DNA of 37,079 bases from an uncultured Eubacteriales bacterium (lineage in GTDB: Bacteria; Bacillota; Clostridia; Oscillospirales; Acutalibacteraceae), in the NCBI GenBank assembly GCA_949293815.1, contig CASFEZ010000026.1:17686-54764 (forward strand), written 5' to 3'. The position numbers and the translations under genes are program-made. Below are positions 13,537-21,932 of this stretch, in pieces (position 1 is the first letter of the stretch; each line of letters begins with the position of its first letter). The notes under the pieces were generated by a model. The model worked only from the letters and a program-made list of their open reading frames with translations. It was not told the DNA's origin and ran no database searches.

Positions 13537-16110
13537 TTATTCTTTTGCCTCGTACCAGCTTTTGCCCAAATGGACATCGGCGATAAGGCGAACCCCAAGC
13601 TGCACGGCGTTTTCCATCTCTTCCGACAAAAGCGCGGACACCGCTTCTTCTTCCCCGGCGGCGGTTTCCACAATCAGTTCATCGTGTACCTGCAAAACCA
13701 GACGGGACCTGCGCTGCTCCTCTTTCAGCCGCCGGTAAACGCGCACCATGGCAATTTTAATAATGTCGGCGGCGGTGCCCTGAATGGGCATATTCCGCGC
13801 CACTCGCTCACCGAAAGCGCGCTGCATGGCATTGGAAGCGGTCAGCTCCGGCAAATACCGGCGGCGGTGGAACACCGTTTCGGCATAGCCCTTTTCCTTT
13901 GCCGTTTCAATGGAATGCTTCATATACTGGTCTACTCCGGCGTAATGCGCCAGATACGCTTTGATATATTTATCCGCTTCAAAACGGGAAACACCGATGT
14001 CTTTTGCCAGAGAAAACGCACCGATCCCGTAGACAATGCCGAAATTCACCGCTTTGGCGCGGCTGCGCAGGGCGGCAGTAATCATCTGAGGCGGCAGGGA
14101 GAACACCTGGGAAGCGGTTGCGGTGTGGATATCCTCGCCGTTGTTAAAGGCGGAAAGCATCGCCTCATCCCCGGAAAGCGCCGCCAGAACCCGCAGTTCA
14201 ATCTGCGAATAGTCCGCATCGGCCAGGGTATAGCCATCGCCCGCCACAAAGAACCGGCGCATCTCCCGACCAAGCTCGGAGCGCACGGGGATATTCTGTA
14301 AATTCGGCTCGGAGCTGGAAATTCTGCCAGTGCGGGTTTCGGTCTGGTTAAAGGTAGAGTGGATTCTGCCATCCTTGCCAATCACTTTCAATAAGCCGTC
14401 ACAGTAGGTGGACTTGAGCTTGGACAGGGTACGGTAGTGCAGAATATCTTTTACAATCGGATAGTCATCCGCCAACCCTTCCAGCACCTCGGCGCTGGTG
14501 GAATAGCCGGTTTTGGTCTTTTTCTTAGACGGAATCTCGAGCTTTTCAAATAAAATTTTGCCCAGCTGCTTGGGGGAATTTAAGTTAAATTCCGCATCCG
14601 CCTGCCTGTAAATATCCTGCTCCAGCGTTTCAATCTGCTGCCCGAGCGTTTCCCCAAAGGCGGCAATGCCCGCCCTGTCCACCTGAAAACCAAGGGTTTC
14701 CATGGAAGCGAGCACCTCGGATAAGGGCAGCTCCACCTCATAAAACAGCGTATGCTGCTCGTTGCTCTCCATCTGCGCCAGGAGTTTATCGGAAACCACC
14801 GGCAACAGCGCCACGGCGCGCAGGAGCGAATCCGGCTCCTCGATTCCCGCTATCTCCGGGCAGCTCACCCCCAGCGAGGCGGCCGCCGCGATGGCAGAAT
14901 AATCCGAGGCATTCGGGTTCAAAAGATACCCGGCAATTTCGCAATCAAATACAATCGACTGCGCTCCCCTTCCCTGCTCCAAGGCGAAGCGGTGCAGCGG
15001 CTTGGAGGAAAGGGTATATTTTTCAAGCTGCTCCTCACAAAGCACAGACAGCAGCGCCGTATCGACCTGCTCTGTAAACACATATAAAGCTTTCCCATCG
15101 CTGCAAGCAAGGCGATGAGGCTGACCATCCACCCAATCCACGCCAAGATATAGCTTGTCAGCGGAAAGCAGCGGGGTGATATCGCCGTTTTCCCGCACCG
15201 TAAGCGCTGGCAGCGCCTCCTGCGCCGTTGCCTGCTGCGGCAAAGGGGTATCGGGCAAATGGAGCCGGTCTATCATTTTATACATTTCCAGGCTGCCAAG
15301 CAGCGCCCGCAGTGCGGCAGGGTCGCCCTCGCCAACCAGATAGTGCGCCGGGTCGGTATCCATGGCAACGGTTTTGCAAATGGTGCCGAGCTGATAGCTC
15401 AAATAGGCAGAATCCTTTCCCGCCAAAAGCTTGGCTTTGACGGATTTGGTTGCCTGCAAGCCGTCCAGATCCGCATACACCCCGTCAAGCGAGCCGCATT
15501 TCAAAAGCAGGTCGGTGGCGGTTTTCTGCCCAATCCCCGGCACGCCGGGAATATTGTCGGAGGAATCGCCCATCAGCGCTTTCAGGTCAATCATCTGCTG
15601 AGGGCTCATGGAATAGGTTTCCATGAGTTTTTCTTTATCATATTCCACCGTTTCGGTCTGCCCGGCGCGGGTGGACGCTAAAAGCACGGTTGCCTTATCG
15701 GAAATCAGCTGCAAGCTGTCCCTATCGCCGGTGGCGATATAGCAATGGTCGCAGTCGCAGACCGAGAGCGTGCCCAAAATATCATCCGCCTCTACCCCGG
15801 TCTGCTCAACGGTGACAATACCCATATCGTGCAGAATTTCCTTGATAACCGGCATCTGCTCGGCAAGCTCCGGAGGCATTCCCTTTCTGCCCGCCTTATA
15901 CTCGCCGTACATCTCATGGCGGAAAGTCGGCGCTTTGACGTCAAAGGCCACGGCAATCGCGTCGGGCTTATATTTTTCCCGCAGGCTCAAAAGGATGTTC
16001 ATAAAACCGAAAATCGCATTGGTGAACCTGCCGTCTTTTGTGGTCAGCATTTTAATGCCGTAAAAGGCGCGGTTCATCATGCTGTTGCCGTCAATTGCCA
16101 ATAAAATCAT
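13537..16110 (-). CDS. polA: DNA polymerase I
   Basis: This 857-residue polymerase acts in Okazaki-fragment maturation and repair. Residues 1-~290 are the 5'-3' exonuclease/flap domain, with the metal aspartates in AIDGNSMMNRAFYG, VEADDILGTL and GDSSDNIPGVPGIG. The middle ~290-460 region corresponds to the 3'-5' exonuclease fold but its start (LYLGVDWVDG) lacks the DxE pair, so proofreading is probably absent, as in Bacillus-type Pol I. The polymerase part has motif A DYSQIELRVLAALSGD near 630, the O-helix RSRAKAVNFGIVYGIGAF and motif C QVHDELIVE near 807. It heads the polA-rimI-tsaD run. GAGG lies about 8 bases before the ATG. Confidence 0.97.
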   Translation of the reverse strand: MILLAIDGNSMMNRAFYGIKMLTTKDGRFTNAIFGFMNILLSLREKYKPDAIAVAFDVKAPTFRHEMYGEYKAGRKGMPPELAEQMPVIKEILHDMGIVTVEQTGVEADDILGTLSVCDCDHCYIATGDRDSLQLISDKATVLLASTRAGQTETVEYDKEKLMETYSMSPQQMIDLKALMGDSSDNIPGVPGIGQKTATDLLLKCGSLDGVYADLDGLQATKSVKAKLLAGKDSAYLSYQLGTICKTVAMDTDPAHYLVGEGDPAALRALLGSLEMYKMIDRLHLPDTPLPQQATAQEALPALTVRENGDITPLLSADKLYLGVDWVDGQPHRLACSDGKALYVFTEQVDTALLSVLCEEQLEKYTLSSKPLHRFALEQGRGAQSIVFDCEIAGYLLNPNASDYSAIAAAASLGVSCPEIAGIEEPDSLLRAVALLPVVSDKLLAQMESNEQHTLFYEVELPLSEVLASMETLGFQVDRAGIAAFGETLGQQIETLEQDIYRQADAEFNLNSPKQLGKILFEKLEIPSKKKTKTGYSTSAEVLEGLADDYPIVKDILHYRTLSKLKSTYCDGLLKVIGKDGRIHSTFNQTETRTGRISSSEPNLQNIPVRSELGREMRRFFVAGDGYTLADADYSQIELRVLAALSGDEAMLSAFNNGEDIHTATASQVFSLPPQMITAALRSRAKAVNFGIVYGIGAFSLAKDIGVSRFEADKYIKAYLAHYAGVDQYMKHSIETAKEKGYAETVFHRRRYLPELTASNAMQRAFGERVARNMPIQGTAADIIKIAMVRVYRRLKEEQRRSRLVLQVHDELIVETAAGEEEAVSALLSEEMENAVQLGVRLIADVHLGKSWYEAKE

Positions 16111-16154
16111 GGGAGTACCTCATTCCGTTATATCATCAAATCCCGCTGTCCGTA

Positions 16155-17588
16155 TTACGCGGTTACGGGCTGCAACTGTAACTCGCTGTCCGCCTGCATA
16201 AACTGGGTATAGCCCGTCATATTGGAAACGGTGGGCTGGGCATCGCTTTCGATTAAAGCAAACAAAAATTCTGTGACATCCGAACCGACCCGACTGGGTA
16301 CATGGGGCGCGCCTTTCAGCGCCCAGGTATTTTCCGGGAACAGCGCGGTGGACATATCAAGGATGCGGTCAGGTGAAAGACAGGCAGGCTCCGCCGCCGC
16401 ATAGGATTCAGCAAGCGTTTCGCCAACGGGCGCCATTGTTGCGCCGCCGAGCATCAGCGGGCTTTCCAATGTACCGTCGCCGTGGACATTGGCGCGGGCA
16501 TAAAACGGTACACAGGAGCCGTTATAGCTGGCAACCACGCTGATTTTACAGCCGTCTGCCTGCGCGTTTAAGAGCATCTGGTCGGTTTGGGCGTTGATTT
16601 CGCCCATCCGGCGGGCGCGGGCAATCACGCCGCTGTATTCCTCCTGCAAAGCCACAGTCGGAAAAACATAATCGATACAGCTTTCCAGCTCGTCGGGCAG
16701 TGTGACCGCCCAAAGGGAAGGAATGGTGGCAAAGGTGGAGCGCATAAAGCCCTCATAAATATCGCCCTTAAATTCATCAATAAACAGATTGCAAAGCATA
16801 CCCGCCACCGACGAAACCGCGTTGATAATAGAAGAAGGCAGCGCGCCGCCGGTTTGATTTTGTAAGAGGAACGATAATGCCTGACTGTTCAGTACCGCTT
16901 TGCCCTGGAATAAATCCGTGGTGCAGTATGTTCCCTGAAAAGTAGAGGACAAATGGACACAGCTGTTAATGGATTCATACCCGTAACGATACATATAGGC
17001 GTTCAGCATCACGCCGCCCATGCTACAGGCAATGACATTGACCTTATCGGTCTGGTGCTCCGCTTTCGCCTGCTCGACCGTATCGTAGATATCCTCGGCC
17101 ACATCATAGGGGTCAAGCCGCCAGTCGTAAACAAAATAATAGACATTCTCCGCCCCGTACCGTTCGCAGGCCGCTGCCAAAAGCGCATCTTCGCCGCCAT
17201 CGCCCAAGTCCGCCGAATCGATATATTGCGAGAATGCGCCGGGATAGACAACCGGGGAAACATCATAAATGGAATTGCCGTCTGAATCGCATGCCATTTC
17301 TTCAAACATCCACAAAAGCGATTCTATCATGGAATCGGCAAAGGCATCGCGGCTGTGGGAAACAATGGCGCTCACCAGCGCTTTGATCACCGCTACAGCA
17401 ATATTTCCTGCCGAAATCCGCTCCAGATACGGGTGTTCATTCTCCGTCCCCAAATCGGTATACTGACCGGTAAACTGCATGCCGCGCACAATCACCAGCG
17501 GCGGCGTTTCTTCCTCCGCCGCAAAAGCTGGCGTTAACAAGGTAAACATGGTAAGAAGACTTAATAAAACCGCAAGAAACTTTTTCAT
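16155..17588 (-). CDS. Secreted LCAT/lipase-like alpha/beta-hydrolase
   Basis: This 477-residue protein has a clear signal peptide (cleavage near AFAA-EEE, residue ~24). The mature part resembles the lecithin:cholesterol acyltransferase/lipase branch of alpha/beta-hydrolases. YYFVYDWRLDP (near 150) matches the family pattern that precedes the nucleophile, and the nucleophile elbow VIACSMGGVM places Ser189 as the catalytic serine. Likely acid and His partners lie in the C-terminal third (GDGTLESP and APHVPSR). It probably hydrolyses lipid or other esters outside the cell; the substrate is unknown. GGAGG sits 7 bases before the ATG. It is upstream of polA in the same direction with a 44-bp gap and no obvious terminator, so some read-through is possible. 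Confidence 0.75.
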   Translation of the reverse strand: MKKFLAVLLSLLTMFTLLTPAFAAEEETPPLVIVRGMQFTGQYTDLGTENEHPYLERISAGNIAVAVIKALVSAIVSHSRDAFADSMIESLLWMFEEMACDSDGNSIYDVSPVVYPGAFSQYIDSADLGDGGEDALLAAACERYGAENVYYFVYDWRLDPYDVAEDIYDTVEQAKAEHQTDKVNVIACSMGGVMLNAYMYRYGYESINSCVHLSSTFQGTYCTTDLFQGKAVLNSQALSFLLQNQTGGALPSSIINAVSSVAGMLCNLFIDEFKGDIYEGFMRSTFATIPSLWAVTLPDELESCIDYVFPTVALQEEYSGVIARARRMGEINAQTDQMLLNAQADGCKISVVASYNGSCVPFYARANVHGDGTLESPLMLGGATMAPVGETLAESYAAAEPACLSPDRILDMSTALFPENTWALKGAPHVPSRVGSDVTEFLFALIESDAQPTVSNMTGYTQFMQADSELQLQPVTA

Positions 17589-17666
17589 GAAAATACCTCC
17601 AAACCCTTAATTTTCATTATTTTAACACAATCGGCTCAGATTTACTACCTTTGTTGCAAAAAAGGG

Positions 17667-17695
17667 GTGAATTTTTTTTGCATTTGTGCTATGAT
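17667..17695 (+). promoter_or_regulatory. Probable promoter of the dus-kinase-GH31 operon
   Basis: TATGAT (17690-17695) is a good -10, with a weak -35 GTGAAT (17667-17672) 17 bp upstream. It lies in the 141-bp divergent gap between the LCAT-like gene and the dus gene, about 35 bases before the ATG at 17730. Confidence 0.45.
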
Positions 17696-17729
17696 GAAGC
17701 CGATACCTTTACAGAACAGGAAAAAAGAT

Positions 17730-18692
17730 ATGAAAATCGGCAATTTACAACTGTCCGGTCATGCTTCACTCGCGCCCATGGCGGGCGTAGCGGATCGGGC
17801 GTTCCGCGAATTGTGCATGTCCTTTGGTGCGGCTGCCTGCACCGGCGAAATGGTCAGCGTCAAAGGCATTCAGTACGGCGACCGCAAATCGGATTTGTTA
17901 ATGGAGGTGTCCGACCGGGAGCGTCCGGTGGGCATTCAGCTATTCGGCAGCAACCCCGAGGATTTTGCCCGTGCCGTACCGCAGGCACTCTTGCACAACC
18001 CGGATTTTATTGATATCAACATGGGCTGTCCCGCGCCGAAGGTGACCAAAAACGGCGGCGGCAGCACCTTAATGAAAACCCCCGAGCGCTGCGGCGAGAT
18101 TGTGGCAGCTGTCGTCCGCGCGACCGATTTGCCCGTAACGGTGAAAATCCGCCGGGGCTGGGACGAAGCGCATAGCAACGCCGTGGAAGTAGCTAAAATC
18201 TGCGAGCAGGCGGGCGCAGCCGCCATTACCGTACACGGCAGAACCCGCGAGCAGATGTATGCCCCGCCGGTCAACATGGAAACCATTCGGCTGGTCAAAG
18301 AAGCAGTTACTATTCCCGTTATCGGCAACGGAGATGTCACAGACGGCGCATCGGCGCAGGTAATGTACCAAACCACCGGCTGCGATCTGATTGCCGTTGG
18401 GCGGGGCGCGCTGGGCAGACCCTGGGTCTTTGCCGAAATCAACGCAGCCCTTTCCGGCAAACATTTTACCGAGCCAACCATTGAGGAAAAAATGGAGATT
18501 ATGCTCCGCCATGCCGCCAAAATCTGTGCATACAAGGGCGTTCGCATCGGCATACGGGAAGCGCGCAAGCACGCGATCTGGTATACCAAAGGTTTACGGG
18601 GCAAAGCCGCCTGGCGCAGGGAGCTTTCACAAATTGAAACAGTAGACGAACTAAAGCGCATCAGCGCGCGCATTGTCGAGGAAAACCGATGA
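17730..18692 (+). CDS. dusB: tRNA-dihydrouridine synthase
   Basis: This FMN-dependent TIM-barrel enzyme of 320 residues reduces uridines in the tRNA D-loop with NADPH. Motifs are the N-terminal APMAGVADRAFRELC near 16, DINMGCPAPKVTKNGGGS near 98 with the catalytic cysteine in MGCP, TVKIRRGWDE near 138, and the FMN-phosphate site IAVGRGALGRPWVF near 227. The DusB-type symbol is by overall resemblance. An in-frame upstream ATG exists at 17667, but homologous sequence begins at MKIGNLQL (17730), which has AGGAAAA before it. The stop overlaps the next gene by four bases (ATGA), the first of two such overlaps in this operon. Confidence 0.93.
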   Translation: MKIGNLQLSGHASLAPMAGVADRAFRELCMSFGAAACTGEMVSVKGIQYGDRKSDLLMEVSDRERPVGIQLFGSNPEDFARAVPQALLHNPDFIDINMGCPAPKVTKNGGGSTLMKTPERCGEIVAAVVRATDLPVTVKIRRGWDEAHSNAVEVAKICEQAGAAAITVHGRTREQMYAPPVNMETIRLVKEAVTIPVIGNGDVTDGASAQVMYQTTGCDLIAVGRGALGRPWVFAEINAALSGKHFTEPTIEEKMEIMLRHAAKICAYKGVRIGIREARKHAIWYTKGLRGKAAWRRELSQIETVDELKRISARIVEENR

Positions 18693-19282
18693 AACAAGAA
18701 GCCCTTACTCCTATTTTACAGCAGATACATAAAAGCGCCGCTGCCCGCGACGGCGTTTATGTCATTGCCATAGAGGGCGGCAGCGGCACCGGCAAAACAA
18801 CCCTTGCCGCGCTTTTATCGGAAAAACTGAGCTGTCCCGTGGTGCATACCGATGATTTTTTCCTGCCTCCTGCGCTGCGCAGTCGGGAACGGCTTTCCGA
18901 AATCGGCGGCAATGTGCATTATGAGCGGCTGAACGCCGAAATTGCCGAACCCATCCGCAAAGGACAAGACATCACCTATCGCATTTTCAGCTGCCGCCTG
19001 ATGGACTATACTGAGAGCGTAACATTCCCCCTGCCGAAAATTCTTATTTTGGAAGGGGTTTACAGCCAGCACCCGCAGATTGCGGATGTGATATCCTTGC
19101 GTCTGTTTGTACAGGCGGATATCCATACCCGCCTGAGGCGCATTGCCGCACGCAGCGGCGAAGAAAAATTGCAGCGGTTTCTTACTGAATGGATCCCCAT
19201 GGAGGATGCTTATTTTTCATATTTTAAAATTCCGCAGTATTGCGACTATATGATTGAAAATGATAAGGAGGATGACGCATGA
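18689..19282 (+). CDS. Uridine-kinase-like P-loop NTPase
   Basis: This 197-residue cytoplasmic protein has a Walker A motif IEGGSGTGKTTLA at residues ~27-39, then VVHTDDFFLP (near 52), the acidic substrate-binding strand typical of uridine/phosphoribulokinase-like kinases. ILILEGVYS near 115 matches the family's Walker-B-like strand, and RLRRIAARSGEE near 150 corresponds to the lid. It is most like bacterial uridine kinase-related proteins, but the exact substrate (nucleoside, pantothenate or other) is not determinable. It overlaps the dus gene upstream and the GH31 gene downstream by four bases each, so all three are translationally coupled. Confidence 0.8.
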   Translation: MKQEALTPILQQIHKSAAARDGVYVIAIEGGSGTGKTTLAALLSEKLSCPVVHTDDFFLPPALRSRERLSEIGGNVHYERLNAEIAEPIRKGQDITYRIFSCRLMDYTESVTFPLPKILILEGVYSQHPQIADVISLRLFVQADIHTRLRRIAARSGEEKLQRFLTEWIPMEDAYFSYFKIPQYCDYMIENDKEDDA

Positions 19283-21666
19283 AGTTTTCCGATACCTTTG
19301 CGCTTGACACCGCCCCGGCGGATGCCTCTGCGGCGGCTGTCGTCAGGGGAAATTTGCGCATTACCGTTTTGACCGAACAGCTCATTCGCGTAGAAAGCGG
19401 CTGTTTTACCGACTTGCCGACCCAGACTGTCCTTTGCCGGAGGTTGGATACGCCAATTTTTCGGATTACGGAAAAGGGCGAAAACCTGCTGATTTCCACC
19501 AAACAGGCGGCGCTTTGCATTCGCAGAACGGACGGCAATTTCGTCTATGCCAAAACCCGCGACTGCGGCAAAGTCACAAGCCTTTCGGGCAATCTGAAGG
19601 GCACCTGCCGCACGCTGGACATGACCGCAGGCTTTGCGCTGCTCGGGGACGGCATTTTATCCAAAAACGGTGCGGCGCTGCTGGACGACAGCAAAAGTTT
19701 ACTGCTGACTGCGGATGGAAAAATTATTTCCCGGGAAAACGGTACGGATTGCTATTACTTTTTATATGGCAGGAACTACCGCACGGCGCTGCGGGATTTT
19801 TACCGGCTCTGCGGCGCTACCCCGCTGCTGCCCCGCTTCTGTCTTGGCAACTGGTGGAGCCGTTACTATGCGTATTCCCAACAGGAATACCTTGATTTGA
19901 TGGCGCGCTTTCAAAAAGAACAGGTTCCCTTTACCGTTGCCACAGTGGATATGGACTGGCACTGGGTGAAGGTGACCGAAAAATTCGGCAAAGAGGCCGC
20001 GCTACGGCATGTCAAGCGTGCAGAGGGCGAGAAACAGCGGTTTCAGTCCGCAGGCTGGACCGGTTACAGCTGGAACACCGACCTGTTTCCCGATTACAAA
20101 GCTTTTCTTGATAAACTGCACGAAAGCGGATGCAAAGTTACGCTGAATCTGCATCCGGCAGCCGGTGTACAGTTTTTTGAGGATCAATATCCCCAAATGG
20201 CACGGGCGATGGGCATTGACCCGGCAACCAAAGAGCATGTGCCTTTTGATATCACCGATCCGAAATTTATTGAAAACTATTTTGAGCTGCTTTTGCACCC
20301 TTACGAAAACGATGGCGTGGACTTTTGGTGGATTGACTGGCAGCAGGGAAAAGAGAGCAAGGTGCCCGGTTTGGATCCGCTGTGGGGGCTGAACCACTAT
20401 CACTTTTTAGACAGCCAAAAAAATGGCAAACGGGGATTGATTCTCTCCCGCTTTGCCGGAGCCGGATCCCACCGCTATCCGCTGGGCTTTTCCGGAGATA
20501 CGGTCATGGGCTTTCCCTCGCTGCATTTCCAGCCCTATTTTACGGCAACTGCATCCAATATCGGATACGGCTGGTGGAGCCATGATATCGGCGGGCATCA
20601 TTTAGGAATACATGACGATGAACTCTACCTGCGCTGGCTGCAATTTGGCGTGTTCAGCCCTATCAACCGGCTGCACGCTACCTCTGACCCGTTTATGGGG
20701 AAAGAGCCGTGGAACTACCGCCCCGAAACCGAAGAGCTTGCCAAGCAGTGGCTGCGGCTGCGCAAACGGCTGATTCCCTGTTTGTATACCGCCAACCTGC
20801 ACGCCCACCGGGACGCGCTGCCGCTGTTGCAGCCAATGTATTATGAACACCCCTGGGACGAGCGCGCCTATCAGGTCAAGAACCAGTACCTGTTCGCTTC
20901 ACAGCTGGTAGTAGCGCCCCTTACAGAGCACACCGACAAACACACCGGTCTCAGCTGTACCAAGGTCTATTTGGACGGCAAGCGGTATACCGATATTTTT
21001 ACCGGCGACACTTACAGCTATAACGGTATCGAAAGGATGTACCGAAACCTGAAAAGCATTCCCGTTTTGGCAAAAGAGGGCACCATTCTGCCGCTGGACA
21101 GGAACGATACCGCCAACGGCACGGACAATCCCCGGAAACTGGAGCTGCTGATTTTCAGCGGCGACGGTGCGTACACCCTGTATGAGGACGACGGCGAGAG
21201 CATACAGTACCAAAACGGCGGGTTTACCACCCGGCGCTTTACCGTAAAAGAGACGGCTGAACAGCTGCTCTTTACCATAGAACCGGCCGGGGGCGCGGTG
21301 GAACTGGTTCCCGAGCAAAGAGAGTTCCGCCTGACCTTCCGCAATGTATGCGCAGGGGCAGATTTTACCGTCAGCGGTACGGATTCCTATTCTGTTGTAA
21401 CAAAGGCGGATTGCCTTACCATTGACTGCTCCGCCGTATCTTCCGAGCAGAACATAACGGTATGTATACAAAATCCACGCTGGTTCGTACCCCGCAGCCG
21501 CAGGGAAAAACGCACGGCGCTGCTCTCGGCCATTCCGGGCAGCAATATTCTGAAAACCCTGCGCTATTCCACCGTCCTGAAAACAGCCGCCCCCTCTCCC
21601 CTCCTCCCTGCTGCCGTACAGGGCGCCCTGCGGGAAATCGGGCTGCAATGGGAGAAAAATGCGTGA
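19279..21666 (+). CDS. Glycoside hydrolase family 31 (alpha-glucosidase/alpha-xylosidase type)
   Basis: This 795-residue protein has the GH31 arrangement: an N-terminal beta-domain (~1-180), a TIM barrel (~185-530) and C-terminal beta-domains. The retaining nucleophile is Asp353 in FWWIDWQQG, and the acid/base is probably Asp407 in GFSGDTVMG. GWWSHDIGGH near 433 and the RFxxxG stretch RFAGAGSHRYP are also diagnostic. No signal peptide is present, so it acts in the cytoplasm on imported oligosaccharides with alpha-linked glucose or xylose. WIDWQQG in place of the commoner WxDMNE suggests a less-studied subgroup. The last ~60 residues are basic and poorly structured. It ends the dus-kinase-GH31 operon; the association with a tRNA-modifying enzyme is probably transcriptional convenience. 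Confidence 0.93.
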   Translation: MKFSDTFALDTAPADASAAAVVRGNLRITVLTEQLIRVESGCFTDLPTQTVLCRRLDTPIFRITEKGENLLISTKQAALCIRRTDGNFVYAKTRDCGKVTSLSGNLKGTCRTLDMTAGFALLGDGILSKNGAALLDDSKSLLLTADGKIISRENGTDCYYFLYGRNYRTALRDFYRLCGATPLLPRFCLGNWWSRYYAYSQQEYLDLMARFQKEQVPFTVATVDMDWHWVKVTEKFGKEAALRHVKRAEGEKQRFQSAGWTGYSWNTDLFPDYKAFLDKLHESGCKVTLNLHPAAGVQFFEDQYPQMARAMGIDPATKEHVPFDITDPKFIENYFELLLHPYENDGVDFWWIDWQQGKESKVPGLDPLWGLNHYHFLDSQKNGKRGLILSRFAGAGSHRYPLGFSGDTVMGFPSLHFQPYFTATASNIGYGWWSHDIGGHHLGIHDDELYLRWLQFGVFSPINRLHATSDPFMGKEPWNYRPETEELAKQWLRLRKRLIPCLYTANLHAHRDALPLLQPMYYEHPWDERAYQVKNQYLFASQLVVAPLTEHTDKHTGLSCTKVYLDGKRYTDIFTGDTYSYNGIERMYRNLKSIPVLAKEGTILPLDRNDTANGTDNPRKLELLIFSGDGAYTLYEDDGESIQYQNGGFTTRRFTVKETAEQLLFTIEPAGGAVELVPEQREFRLTFRNVCAGADFTVSGTDSYSVVTKADCLTIDCSAVSSEQNITVCIQNPRWFVPRSRREKRTALLSAIPGSNILKTLRYSTVLKTAAPSPLLPAAVQGALREIGLQWEKNA

Positions 21667-21883
21667 ACATCATTGCATTCTACCACAGGTTGCGCAATCA
21701 AACTTTGATGCAGGCTCAAAAGACAATGCAAATCCTTTGTTATGATAGACATGGCAACCATCATTTTCAGTTGCTATGTATCTATTATCTCACTTCTATT
21801 TGTGTATTTTTTGGGCAAAAATAAACCATTTCTGCCGAAATCTACATATGTAAATGTACAATGCCTGCTTATATCATAAATAA
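21667..21883. other. AT-rich intergenic stretch, no gene seen
   Basis: This 217-bp stretch lies between the end of the GH31 gene and the terminator shared with carB. It is AT-rich relative to its neighbours and has no convincing frame, RNA or repeat. Confidence 0.6.
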
Positions 21884-21921
21884 ATCCCCGACTTCGTTTT
21901 GAATCGAGTCGGGGATTTTTG
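21884..21921. terminator. Bidirectional terminator between the GH31 gene and carB-dapF
   Basis: ATCCCCGACT (21884-21893) pairs exactly with AGTCGGGGAT (21907-21916), followed by TTTTTGTT on the plus strand and TTATTTATG on the minus strand. It is 17 bases beyond the carB-dapF stop and about 220 beyond the GH31 stop. Confidence 0.85.
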
Positions 21922-21932
21922 TTGGAACAAAA

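Noticed and set aside
12121-14301. Long plus-strand frames opposite tsaD, rimI and polA
   Set aside because: Antisense shadows in GC-biased coding DNA; the minus strand encodes well-known proteins throughout.
21667-21883. tRNA or small RNA after the GH31 gene
   Set aside because: No cloverleaf, conserved T-loop or promoter-terminator pair of its own could be drawn.
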